DNA of 64,000 nt from Desarmillaria ectypa (taxonomy: Eukaryota; Basidiomycota; Agaricomycetes; Agaricales; Physalacriaceae). The translations under genes and the position numbers were made by a program. Under the pieces are notes generated by a model. The model was not told the origin of the DNA. It searched no databases and saw only the letters and a program-made list of their open reading frames with translations. Shown piece after piece: positions 22,243 to 33,021 of the stretch. The stretch is taken from contig JAUDYN010000008.1 in the NCBI GenBank assembly GCA_030407005.1, positions 2,976,001 to 3,040,000 on the forward strand, read 5' to 3'. The stretch's first letter is position 1; every line of letters begins with the position of its first letter.

Positions 22243-24535
22243 TCATGCCAATGCAAGAGGGTTAGAACCATGCCTGTGGTTATACAGCAGGGCTTGCAGG
22301 ATGACAGGATTTTTTCAGATGTAGATTTGAAAGGTCTCGGAGGTACACTGACTGGTGGCTTGGATGAGGTGTGGAGAGATGCCATCTTCAGCAAAGGCTG
22401 TGGCACCCCCAGCATGTAGTGATTGTCCTGAAACATTGGTGTCAGGTACTAGTTTGCAAAGGTGATGGATGAATCAGGACCTTGATGGCGATTTCCCAGA
22501 GCTACAGGTCTATAGGAAAGGGTGCAGAGGTAAGACAATGTCCTGGTGATATGCCGTCTATGCATTCACACCTAGATTTTGCGATTTTGTAACAATACTA
22601 TTGCACATCTATCCTATACTAGTGATACATAGAGGACTATAGCTGAGGCTTTGAGCTGATAGTTAAATGCAGTAAGCAACTGGTAGAGCCAGGACTTAGA
22701 TGCAACACCATTAGTGGGTTAAATCTACCAGCCAGCCAGACTGGTAACTCGAATGCTAGCAGGACTAAATACAGCCACTAGCAAATGAAGGATACTACTA
22801 GCACACCAAAACTAGGAGCAGAGTACACAGATATCATAAAGTTCTGTCACTAGCAAACTGGCCTGACCATAAATGCCTAAGTCAGGATAACTAGTCACAT
22901 GGCAATCTTGAAACAGGACTTAGAAATAAATTAGGAATGGATTAACCTTGAGCCCAGATCTGACTATTGTGATATAGATCTCTTATGATTGATACTAGTG
23001 GAGCCGGACTGCACCCTCAATCATGATCGGATAGCTGTTACAGGCACCAATATCCAGATATCCATATAACCGCATTACTAGGGCATGTAGTTGGGCCAAG
23101 GGTGCGGAAAGACCGACTGTGGAGTCTCTAGACCGAATATTTGAAAAGAAAACAGACTAGACTGACTATTGTGTGATTATTCACCATTATTTATGACTAG
23201 CCAAGAAATCCTTACCAATATACTCTATACCCAGATGATATTTATAGTTCTATCTCAGTAGTATATAAGTAGTGGGATGGGCGCTCGTGCAAAGCAGGCA
23301 AGCCATCCCCACAGTTGAGCCCTCACTGGTAGTAACTGGTGTCCCCAATTAAAGGCTTTTGTGCTTAACCTTGATGAAGTGATTAATAGTCACCAAGTCA
23401 CCCATAGTATTGCATTGAATTGAAGTCCCTTAGAGTCACTGTTGTATCCTGCAAAGGTCGAGAGTGTTTTAAAGTTAGTTCAAGCAAAGTTTCTTGGAGT
23501 TATAGTATTATTCTTAGGCCAAGAGCACCACTAGTCAGCCAAGAGTGCGACTAGTCAAGTGTTTATCACTTGTAGGAAGCAGTATAGGGCCGAGAGTGCC
23601 ACCAGTCTGAAGCAGTTTCAGTCAGAATGAGTGCAGTAGCTCAAACCAAGTCACTCTTATGCAATTGTGTTTTACCCACCCCACTAGTATGAGTAGTACT
23701 TTGTATAACTCACTAGTAATGAATAAAACATCTTTAAGACAACTGTACTTGATTATTAAAGTCTGCAGAGTGCTTCCATCATACTCGAAACCACCCGAAT
23801 TCAATATTGGTGATTATGTGTAGAGTAGTAAGAGGTTTAGTGTGATTGGTGTTCATTGCCATTCCCTAATTCTTTTGTCACTTGCCATTACCAAGCACAT
23901 CACTGGCTCCTCAAGTACCTTTGAAAAAGGCAGACAGGGTTGATAGTGTCATTGGTCTTAGTTGGGATGATAATGCGGCTCCCTTTGAATGTCGAGTCTG
24001 TCTTGTGAGTAGGGATCCAGAATGCAAATCCTTCAGGAATCCATTCTACTGATGCACACTGTGAGTACTTGCATGTGTTACACAGGTTAGGGTTGTCAGG
24101 CATGGCCATCTCACCAAGGCAGAGAAGCCCATAGAAGCCAGTGAAGAGCATGGCAGCAAAGAGAAGGTCATCATGTGAAGGCATGGCTGGTAACTGTGCT
24201 TGTGCAAGGCAAAGGTGGTCCTGGGATAGTGGTTGTTTTTGATGAATGAGCTTACTTCAAAGGCGCATACATCTCTTCAGTGTTTGCTTCACAAGCATTC
24301 CATTCCTCATTGTGTGAACATCAGGAAAGTAAGGTTCAAGTTGGCTCACTATTCCTGAGAGATAGCTGCTAACAGAGTGAGGTTTGATGTGATGTGACAT
24401 GTACACCACAAAGAAGCTAAGGGTGTTGGCAGTTGGTTCAATAGGGAAGTTGTAGAGGGTGCAGAATGTTAGGTAGGAGTTGAGGGCTGATGAGTATGTC
24501 AACTGTGATGAGGTATCAAGTGTGAGGCCTAACAT
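22243..24535 (-). pseudogene. Tyrosine recombinase of the DIRS-type element, split by an LTR
   Basis: The N-terminal SAM-like part is at 24535-24257 (LTYSSALNSYLTFC, FVVYMSHHIKPHSVSSYLSGI). The catalytic part starts at 24184 (PSHDDLLFAAMLFTGFYGLLCLGE, with the first Arg position unclear). It is cut at CLFQRYLRSQ by the LTR and resumes at 22546. The box VSGQSLHAGGATAFAEDG has His (22414-22416) where the family has the second catalytic Arg. The nucleophile Tyr is at 22321-22323 (FQIYI) and the next-but-one codon is a TGA stop in place of Arg. The family joins circular cDNA into the genome; this copy is inactive. Confidence 0.9.
22547..23902 (+). repeat. Solo family B LTR (1.36 kb) with CTGG target duplication
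   Basis: Ends tgatatgc and gcacatca match the copy at 7125-8481, and the two align end to end. The direct repeat ctgg at 22543-22546 and 23903-23906 brackets it. Removing the LTR and one ctgg restores the tyrosine recombinase frame, proving insertion after the DIRS-type element. No internal region is present, so it is solo. Confidence 0.95.
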
Positions 24536-24639
24536 GATTGATCAATGATGAATAAGCTCATCAAGAGACCAGGCACTGCAAGGAGGTTGCCTGGCCATAT
24601 GGGAGATGTGAATCATTTTTCCATTGCCCCCAGTGCATC

Positions 24640-26379
24640 TCAAGGGGGTGTGAATGGTTGTATTGAGAGCTGAGGCTTGAGGTTGAGTGCATTGTTGAAT
24701 CTGGAGTGGGAGAGGGCATCAGCAATGCTGTTTTCTGACCCAGGGACATGTAGGACATGAAGGTTGACATTGTGGTCAAAGAGAAGATCAATTGCATAGT
24801 GCAGCAGATGATTGTATGAGAGAAGGGCCTGGAGTGAGTCAAACAGGTCAACTGTGTTCTGATTGTCTGTGTGAATGAATACACAGAGCCATTGCATAAG
24901 TGTGAGATCAGATCTCATGGTCTTGCAGAACCAGTGTAGTGTTGAGACAACACACAGAGCTTCCCAAAAAAAGATGGTGTCTTTTGGAGTGTAGCCAGGG
25001 ACAGATGCAGAGAAACCCAGCATCAGCTCAGGTATCCAGAAGCCCATACCAGCTAAGCATGCATCACAATAGATGGTGAGGTTGGTCTGTGTATATGCAT
25101 CCCAGTTGATCACATTGAAAAGGAACACTCCATCCAATTTCTCTACATGCTTGAGGAAACAAGTAAGGTCTGCCTTCACTGCATTGTTGAGGTATATGGA
25201 CTTGTAGGCTTGGTTCTTTTCAGAGATCTTTATGTACATGTGACATAATACTGGCTTTAGAAGTGGGAAAACATTGAGCAACCAGTTGATCCACCCAGCC
25301 AACTGGTTCCACTCCTGTAGAGTGCAACATCTAGATGGTGAGTCAATGAAATTGTGTACTGCAGCAATGAGCTCAGCCTTAGAGTTGGCTGGTAGTGTGA
25401 CTGTCATAGCATTGATATCAATTAGGAACCCGATAATCATCAGGATTGCCCTCCATACTTGTTTTTTATCTTTGTGAGGGATGCCCAGGTCATCTAGGAG
25501 TTGAAGGAATTTCACTTGCTTCGTGGGAAGGAGATGGTCATAAAGGTCATATCAGGTGAGCTGTCCCTCTATCTCCCATCCATATGTATCATCCACATAG
25601 CAAAAAATGTCAAGCAGGAGCTTGATGTAAATGGTGATCTATATGACTAGGACCATTACTGATGCCCAGTTCCTAGGTGATCCACAACTGCTGAATGAAC
25701 TCCTCCAGTCCACATTGCACTGTAGGTCACATCTGTTAATGCCTCTGCTGATCTCATCATGTGTTGGTATATTTATAGTTGTCACTTGCTTGATCTGCTA
25801 TAATGGGTGCATAGGTAGGTGGTGAAAGGCCTCACTTATGTCTGACTTTCAGAGAACAAGCTGCACATCACTATGAACATGACAAAAGTGTAGGAGTGAG
25901 GGCAGAAATTGGTATAGGGTATCCATATGAGGTCCGCAAGTGCTGTCCTTGTCTATCATGCTATTCTGACTAGTCAAGAAGTCTTGTTCTCTTACTGATG
26001 GAGGAGGTGCCCAGGAGTTGTCCCAAGTGGCTGGGTACCTGGAGTCATACCAAGTGTTTGCCCATGGCCAGAACCCTTCACACAATGCAGTCATGACTGA
26101 GTCAACAAATGGAGCATTTGGATGGGATGTCAAGAGGGATGCAAGGTGGTCAACATTGATTGGCATGGTTACATTGAACAGGTGAGGGTTCACTTTGATT
26201 ATATGCAGTGCTGTAAGATTCTGGAGCTCATATTCAGATGGATATGGTAGAGGGTCATCTATCTCCATATAGTGTACTGTTCTGCTTTTGAACCATATAG
26301 GATCCTGCCAAGCATATCCTCTCATGAAGCAAGGTAAATAGCTGGTATAATCTTTGCTTGGGGTATCCACTAATTCCAT
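24640..26379 (-). pseudogene. Reverse transcriptase-RNase H of the DIRS-type element
   Basis: The N-terminal motif LCEGFWPWANTW with TWDNSW near 26060-26010 is typical of DIRS RT. The palm active site reads CYVDDTYGWE, with YVDD codons at 25588-25599 and a TGA for Trp shortly after. Then FLQLLDDLGIP and a connection domain. RNase H has YCDACLAGMGFW, FIHTDNQNTVDLF and VPGSENSIADALSH, supplying its acidic residues. The main open stretch is 25515-24640 (291 codons); the palm between 25516 and 25849 is broken by stops. Confidence 0.92.
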
Positions 26380-26639
26380 CTCATCATAGTCACACCAACT
26401 TGTGGCAGATTCTTCCAGACTCTTCTCTCACAGTGCCATCCAGTTAATGTTTGCATTGGCAGCCTCTGTAAAGTGTGATATGTCAGTTCAACTAGCAGTT
26501 AGCTCAGGTCAACTTTCCTGCACACTTTGAGCATGACTGCTTTGGGTGTTTGGTTGACTTGCATATGGTGCATATGTGCTTGTAGCAACAGATGTCTGAG
26601 TTGCACCTTCCAGCATTCCAATTCCTACAGATCTCCTCT

Positions 26640-27855
26640 TCATTGCATCAATGCTTTCTTAGGCTGCTCCCTCTGGTGCCTGCAGATGGAGTTGCATAGG
26701 CAGTACCTCCAGTCTCAAGATGAGCAGTCTTGAGATGTTGGAATTTTTGGATGTCACTGAATAGGATATCTTGGCACATTACAATGAAGTTCTGAATTGC
26801 TCTATCATATGCAATGACTTGCTCATGAATTGACACATCATAGACTGAGAAAAGATCATTGTAGTAAGTGCAGAGTTCTGCCTCTCTCCCTCCAAATATG
26901 TAAGCAACTGCTCTCTCGAACAGATTCCACACTTGGATCCACTGACCATAGTTCTTGACCTTGGTGGCTGGCTTAGTGGATGGTAATTGAAGGATGAGTC
27001 CAGTTGTGAGTGTGTGGGAAGATGTGCTGGTAATTTTGGTGGAGTGGAAATTGCTGAGTATCTCATCAAAGTTGACAGCAGTGCCAGCCAGGATTGACTT
27101 GTAGCCAGTGTCTATGAATGTAGGTCTGTTGAACATATTGGAGAGGATGCAGAAGGCTTCTCTGGGATTTTGAGAATAGTTTTTGAGTCACTTCTGAGCA
27201 TATCTATATTTCTCAGAGAGTGTAGCATTGGTGAGAATGTGTTCAACTTCCCAGCTGAGTAAGTTGTAGTCAAATTCTGGGTGTTTGTTGGTGCAACCTT
27301 CATCCTGTCTATCAGAGTTCTCTTCAGAGCTGGACGAGCTCTGAGTGTGTGGGAATGAGAGGTCTGACCTTGTCACCTCCCATCATTGAGATGTCCTTAG
27401 TCTCAACTAGGGGAGAATGACTGTCTCTCTCCCTGATGTGGGTGCTCCCTACTGTTTTGCCATCTATCCTGATGGCCATCTCATCTGTGAGTCTCTCCTG
27501 CAAGGTCCTCACTCTCACTGTCAGATTCTTGGATATGATGACCCCAAGCCACTGCATCAGTAACTTGCCTCTCATGGGAGTCAAGTTGTGCAAGCCAAGG
27601 TTTAAGTTGTGCAGGGTCATCCAGGAATCCATGGCAGGTGCAGACTTGATGAAGGTGCAGGGCAATTCAGGCTGCAGCCACACCCTTGCTGATAGTCCCA
27701 TCAATGAACTGTTGGATGTATTGCTGTAGCTCTCATTGGGCATTGACTCGAATCTCTGCATGAGGATCTTCCCTCCTGTTCTCCTCCCATGGCCTCCATG
27801 GCTGTCTGTTGGTCTGTTGAGCAGTTTGTCCATCTGCTGGGGGGCTATAAGACAT
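26640..27855 (-). pseudogene. Gag-like ORF of the DIRS-type element
   Basis: A start ATG at 27853-27855 opens MSYSPPADGQTAQQTNRQPW. A frame interrupted by several TGA codons follows (ELQQYIQQFIDGTISKGVA), then 27136-26648 with IFGGREAELCTYYNDLF and DRAIQNFIVMCQ. It precedes RT in element orientation, the usual gag place. No zinc knuckle was seen. Role in particle assembly is inferred from position only. Confidence 0.65.
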
Positions 27856-28390
27856 GTCAAATTGAGTTTTTTTAAAGATGAGATATGAGCAATATTCAAG
27901 TAAAGATATAAACTACTGAGGCAGTGAGAACTAAGCAACAGAGAGAGAATATTGGATTGTACCTGGCGAGACAGTGAGGGCACAATGGAGAGAGGCTGGT
28001 CTCTCCATTTCCCCCAGCTAGCCAGGTGTCTTTGCTAAATCAAATATGCTCTGACCCCACTTGCAACCTGTCTGGTGGGAGTTACTGAGCACTGTCAAGA
28101 TAAGAGTGGGAGTTCAAATCACTTATATTCTCCTCACTTGTGGCCTCAAAGGCAGAGGAAATATAGACTTGCTTGTGACCTGAGTTAGGTGGAGAGTGAG
28201 GGGGATGTGCGAAGCATTGGTATAGCAATGATTCACACACATTGTCCTTCTCACTTGCAGCCTTGCTAATGTGAAAGGTGGAGAGGATTTGTGTCTCACT
28301 TTCAGCCTGAGAGGCAGAGACACATGAGTGGAGTGGGTGAGCATCAGTATGTGAGTACTCACTTGATGATTACCCTTGTGTAAACTATGT
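27856..28390 (-). repeat. Degenerate short repeats at DIRS-type element 5' side
   Basis: On the minus strand this non-coding region contains loosely repeated pieces such as tcaggctgaaagtgag, aggccacaagtgag and gcaagtgaga, about 60-90 bases apart, before the first ATG. It probably includes the element's terminal and leader sequence; I could not define its terminal repeats. Confidence 0.4.
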
Positions 28391-29140
28391 CTAAACCCAA
28401 GAATCTGACTTGGCAACATGTGCCTGAGTCTGGCCCTTCCCTTTCCCCTTCCATTGCTTCCTGGAATTCTTCTTCCCATTTGGGTAATTGGCCTTAATGT
28501 GGCCAGTTTCTCCACATCCATAACATGTGATTTTCAGGTTAAACTTCTTCTTGCCATATGCTGCAAGTGTTGTTGTTAGGTCAGAAGTCTTTTCCTGCAA
28601 TCAGATATCTTCTTAGAGAATTCAGGAGATCAATTTGTATGAATCCTTCAAATCTGCAGTATCCACTGATGAAATGAATGAATTCCATGATTCTGGAAGT
28701 GATGTAAGCAGTGTGATTGAGAAGTTCTCCTCAACAGTCTGCTTAAGGGATGCCAGCTCCTCCTGGTAGAACCTCATAGTCCTAATATGCTCCTTTATAT
28801 TTCCTCCTTCTTCACACTGAGCTCTAAAGAATTTCCTTCTCACAAGGACAATTCCCATGGGTCCCCTTAACTCATACATGTCCTTCAGAGTTTTCCAGGC
28901 TTCTGCCAAAGTCTTAGAACCAGCAATATACACCAGCAGGCCATCCAAAACCCACAGCCTTATTGTCGAAAGAGTCTTCCTATCACTCTTTTTCCAATCT
29001 GCCACCAGTGCCAGTTCTGCTGGGGCCACAGAGCTTCCATCAGCATAGTCAATTAGACCTAAATTGGTTAGTATATCAATCATCTTGACTTTCCACATTG
29101 GGTAGTTTTCTGGGCCCTTAAGGGGTTCAATCCTATACAC
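28391..29140 (-). pseudogene. Copia gag
   Basis: Starts MYRIEPLKGPENYPMWKVKM, a typical Copia Gag opening, at 29140. It continues to a CX2CX4HX4C-type zinc knuckle (CYGCGETGHIKANY, last Cys replaced by Tyr) near 28525-28485, then a basic stretch (KKNSRKQWKGKGKG). Three in-frame stops (TGA, TAA, TGA) lie close together near 28625-28600, so the two open stretches are one broken gene. The frame ends where the nested element begins. Family role: capsid protein of the element's particle. Confidence 0.92.
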
Positions 29141-29226
29141 AGACTGGCTATCTATTTGGTTCTATGTGTGTATGTAAAGTATGAGAGTGCAAAGTTGGTG
29201 ATGATGTAAGTAGTTCAGTTAGGGCC

Positions 29227-29239
29227 GGGGCCCATAACC
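29227..29239 (-). promoter_or_regulatory. Primer-binding site of Copia element
   Basis: On the minus strand the first bases after the 5' LTR are ggttatgggcccc. This complements the anticodon arm of initiator methionine tRNA (gggcccauaacc), the half-tRNA priming mode known from Copia. The complementarity is seen; the tRNA identity is from general knowledge. Confidence 0.7.
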
Positions 29240-29449
29240 TGTTGTAACAAGAGTGAGGAGAACATAGAAAGGATGGTAAAATACTGCCTCTCGAGCAAGA
29301 GGTGTCCTACTTAAATACATGTTGTACTACTTCTAGAACTTACTACGAAATACTATGTATGTCCACTTTTATAGTCCAAAGTTGATCCTGCTGAGTAAGC
29401 CAATCCTTCGAGTACATTCTAGTTCTTGCTCAGGATTGCTATCCCAACA
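29240..29449 (-). repeat. 5' LTR of Copia element
   Basis: 210 bases, the same ends as 18549-18758. Followed on the outer side by taact, which matches the left flank of the element. Confidence 0.95.
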
Positions 29450-29454
29450 TAACT

Positions 29455-31530
29455 GTTGCCAATTAATTTCATCACTGAGTCATTACACCACAAATACAAT
29501 CAGCATACAACATGGGCAGTGACGGAGCATGGCAAGGCTCGATGAAACGGTACACCCAGCGTCTGTCTATTTCGAGTCGTACGGAAACTCCCGGGCGATG
29601 TATTGATATGACGTAACAACCCTTTCTTTCTACCCAATTTCTACCACTACGTCGCTCCATGCCAGTTTTGCTAACATACATTACGCCCCGAAATGTGCGC
29701 ACATTTGCCACCGAACAGCGAGGGTTTCTCCGAAAAAGAGTCTCTAGAAAGTGCGGAATTAGAATATACGACCGCAAACTAAGTGTTTGACTTGTGGACA
29801 CCAGCATGTCACTCCCAATTTTTGCCTACTCACGGTGCAAACAGTCAACTGCTTTAGTCTCCATGAGAAACATTTTTGGGAATTCTATTGTCACCAGAAT
29901 AAAGAAATCGCGAGCGCATACGAATGCCCAGTTTGAGACTGGAACCATAGCTGTCGGTGTATGCGGAATCGGACGGCAGTAATTATATGGGTGGTGTGTG
30001 CTGCTCTTTTATCCATTGTGTTATTCGTTCACTCTTTGACTAAAGACATCGAGTATATCATTATCGAGGCGATCATGCTACTAATAGCCCGCTATTGCTC
30101 TAAATTACTCTGCAAGGTAAATTTTATGTACTATAATGTCTCGCCGAATCTGATTTCTAGGAATCTAATTAACTCCGAAGCAGAACGTTCTCCTACGACA
30201 TACGTTATTTTGAAGGGGTGATAAAAACCGAAAATTCAGGTCTTTTGGTAAGCCTTTATTTTCGGAGATGTTGGTGGCAACTGATCCGACGGTACTATTC
30301 TAGATTATAAGTTGTGGATTCCGGAATGGAGCAGCAGAGAAAAGAGAGCCGGTCCTTTTCGTTCTTCTTCTTCCTACCTTCGCTGTTGGGATTCCGGACT
30401 TTACCAGTAGTCCGTGCGGCATCCGTTGGTTCAACGACGCAGTGTATCCGCTGGTTCGTATCTTTTTATCCTCATACTCTTTGTGTAGAGAGGTCCGAGA
30501 GAGATGATATACCAGGCGCTTGGAGGAAGTGAGGCAGGATCTGCTTATATTTGTTAATTTGGCTAGCGCTATATCTCACACAATTGTAGATACTGTATTG
30601 TCGAACTTCCGTACCAAATATCAAGTGACGAGTCCAGAAATGAAAGCTACACCATCACCCGATAAATGAATAGCCTACACGCCTACGTCAAGTCCCCATC
30701 GAAGAATAACATCACGATAGTTGGGATAGGTATGGTATACTTGCAAGCTACGAAGCTTAAATGCACGTTTAAGGTGGCAAAAATGGGAAATACCAGTACT
30801 ATTAGCTGGAGTACTTATTTCAACTCTGACGTCAGATATTCTCCAAGAGAGTAGAGTCGCATAGTAGTGCCTCATGCAAGATTACGAAGTGACGCGATCC
30901 TTGGGATGAAGGTGGAGAAGGTCCGCGCTTGTCCTAACTATATGCTAACTACAGTAACATAGACGTCCACTGTTCTACGTATTATTTTAACCAACAACGT
31001 AAGAGAAGGTCATACCGCATACGAAATGTAGGGCCTTCTTTTGCCTTTGTATACCGATTTTGTGGGTCCATATTTATTAAACAGAGAAAGCTTCTCATAA
31101 AAAGAATTTCAAGTCGATGAAACTCGATTTGTCTCGCTTGTGAGTACTCGCATGTCGGTCTAGGATTTTGAAGCTCAAAACGAAGATAGATGGCAAACAT
31201 GCAGACGTCTGACAAAATCATATCACCAGGAGTCCACTAACTATGTCAACTAGAAAACAGAAGACTTCCCTACGGCGTTGAGGATTTTAACGAGCCGCAT
31301 GTCTTTACCATGGAATATCGGGGTCTCTTTGTACAGCACAAAATAAGATTACTCTTACTGTGGCATTTCCACCGGGGAAGTCCTATATATATATATGACG
31401 ATGAAGCAGTAATAATGGTATGGTAGGTATACATTTGCCCAACGGACATGAGCGATATAGGTTAACATGAGGTCAGTACCGCATCTGTCCCCGAAATAAT
31501 AACGCTTTAGTAAAAACGACAGATAGATGA
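29455..31530. other. Host intergenic region with decayed fragments
   Basis: CpG returns to host level right after the Copia target duplication. The minus frame 29472-29807 (111 residues) and several short frames are unconvincing. A hydrophobic plus-strand stretch at 29961-30221 is listed separately. An AT microsatellite (tatatatatata) lies near 31385. I see no complete gene. Confidence 0.45.
29961..30221 (+). CDS. Membrane-protein exon fragment, unassigned
   Basis: An 86-residue frame beginning RNRTAVIIWVVCAALLSIVLF, one clear transmembrane helix preceded by basic residues. A second hydrophobic stretch follows (YIIIEAIMLLIARY). The GRNRT-helix pattern recalls the middle of DUF6533/DUF6534 membrane proteins, but neighbouring exons are not recognisable. 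It could be a scrap of the same family that makes up the 41-54 kb cluster, or chance. Confidence 0.25.
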   Translation: MRNRTAVIIWVVCAALLSIVLFVHSLTKDIEYIIIEAIMLLIARYCSKLLCKVNFMYYNVSPNLISRNLINSEAERSPTTYVILKG

Positions 31531-33021
31531 TTAATTCTGGTACCACAACTTCGAATTCCTGTACTTTCCTGCAGCAACTGGTGTCTGTTGATATGATCGA
31601 TCAAGAGCAGTGACGAGATCGACATATGTTGATTCCTCAGTCAAATAACCTGACGTGAGGGTGCGAATGAGAGACTTGGTGAAAAACCCATTGAAGCCTG
31701 TATCTCCTCGCATTTCCTTCGCGAACTCGTACTCCCTACATGCCGCCAAAACTACGTGAGACTCGGTATCCGGACGCCAATCGTCCGCAAAAACCGACCG
31801 ATGACAAGGGAACCGTTTCAACTTCTCATCCGCAGCGAAGAGCATGTCTCTGAAACTTCTACGAGGGAGCGGAGAAACGGTGCGGACTCCTGCCTCAGAT
31901 ATGCAACGGGAGACACTGCTTGAGTGACAGCAGTCGAGAATGAGTGTGATTCGGTTTCCTTTGACGCGTGACAGTTCCGAGAGGATGGCATCGATCTCTC
32001 GATCACTGATGTCGGGGGTAGGGCAGCCCTTGGTATCAGGCTCATTGCGGTCAATGAGGCAAAGTGCTTCGATGGATCCTGTCGTTAAAAAAGCATCCAT
32101 ATATCCATATGAATTCAAGGATTCCTGGTAGTAATGATGGAACCACGTATAGTTCGATCCGTGTCCAGAAAAATATATAACGATGCTGTCCCCGTTCATG
32201 ATATTCGGATTGGTGATGAGACTAAGAAGAGTACCAATGATGTCTTCGCGGGAAGGGTTGACAGAACCACTGGGAGAAACCTGCTCCTTGGGACCAAGGA
32301 GGAGCTGGAGATGGTCTTTGGGTACGCCAAGGACCTTGTGAAGGTAATTTTCCATTGACAATGCGTCCGACACACACCCGTGTAACTCGGAGGTCAGATA
32401 TGCATCAATGGAAATGATAACAGCCCAGAATCGTGATGCATCTATGAGTTTATTAGGCTGCAACATAAACGCTCAGTATCAAGAAGAAAGGAAACGCTAT
32501 GCACTGCTCACGCGTCGAGACACAGGATCGTGCAAAGGGGTCTGTACTCCGCAGGTTGGAAGTCTTCTCTGTACAGTTGCAGACTCAAGGCGAAGACGGT
32601 ACAGTGCGTTGACGGCAATCAAAGCGATAACACAAGAAGAGTCTGGGTGCAGGAGTGCTCTAGCTTTGGTTTCTTGGAAAACCTCCACCGAGTCGACATC
32701 TCCAGTCGTTCCATACTGCTTCGCAAGTCGTGTTTCGAAATCTTGTAGTGGGGATATTTCATCTGATAATTTGCTCATCGTGACAAATAATTCCTGCTGC
32801 AGGGCAGCCTATTCCAACATGAGCTGTAGTACCGGGCCCATGCTGAGCGTAGCGGAGGGACATACCTCTGTTACTGAATCCAGTGTTACAAAAGTTCGAT
32901 TTCGGGTGGACTGATACGGAACATGAAAGTTGACGGCATCGGTAATATCCTCAGTGAGGCGCAGGGTGTCAGAATTGGCCGGGAATAGGATAGGGAGCAT
33001 CGTCCATTGATGGTACGGCAA
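31531..33021 (-). CDS. Caspase-domain (peptidase C14-like) protein
   Basis: Cysteine protease-like protein of 459 residues in three exons (33021-32866, 32808-32512, 32457-31531). Introns of 57 and 54 nt have good GT-AG ends and join in frame. The first 150 residues form an unassigned, partly helical N-terminal region (AALQQELFVTMSKLSDEI). The caspase fold starts SRFWAVIISIDAYL. It contains DALSMENYL, VIYFSGHGS with catalytic His (32161-32163) and LILDCCHSS with catalytic Cys (31927-31929), then NGFFTKSL near the end. The His-Cys dyad is intact. Many fungal relatives carry long N-terminal additions; metacaspases have DSCHSG where this has DCCHSS. It may act in cell death or heterokaryon incompatibility, but that is family-level inference. 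The start chosen is the first Met giving a continuous spliced frame. Confidence 0.88.

Larger units (their letters stand above)
22128..28390 (-). mobile_element. Tyrosine-recombinase (DIRS-type) retroelement nested in Copia
   Basis: Between the Copia gag and protease lie, on the minus strand, a gag-like frame, an RT plus RNase H, and a tyrosine recombinase instead of an integrase. This combination defines the DIRS order. Boundaries are approximate. The right end is near the last Copia gag residues (about 28,390); the left end is next to a run of about 17 cytosines at 22110-22126. I could not identify terminal repeats or a target duplication; these elements normally make none. CpG is strongly depleted and stops are frequent, so it is an old inactive copy, further interrupted by a solo LTR. 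Confidence 0.85.
18549..29449 (-). mobile_element. Ty1/Copia LTR retrotransposon, 10.9 kb with nested insertion
   Basis: Two 210-bp LTRs (18549-18758 and 29240-29449) enclose, on the minus strand, gag, protease, integrase, RT and RNase H, the Copia order. The element is flanked by taact at 18544-18548 and 29450-29454, a perfect 5-bp target duplication. A second retroelement of about 6 kb separates gag from protease. The host DNA left of 18544 and right of 29454 was contiguous before insertion. Several stops disable it (for example three in gag near 28600 and two after integrase FSDL), but CpG content is higher than in the Gypsy block, suggesting a younger insertion. Confidence 0.95.

Noticed and set aside
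27324..27983. 219-residue minus frame as an independent gene
   Set aside because: It lies in a different frame from the Met-led gag-like sequence (MSYSPPADGQ...) of the DIRS-type element and has no domain; judged an alternative-frame shadow.
32408..32914. 168-residue plus-strand open frame
   Set aside because: Antisense to the caspase gene exons and across its introns; the minus strand carries the motif-bearing spliced frame.
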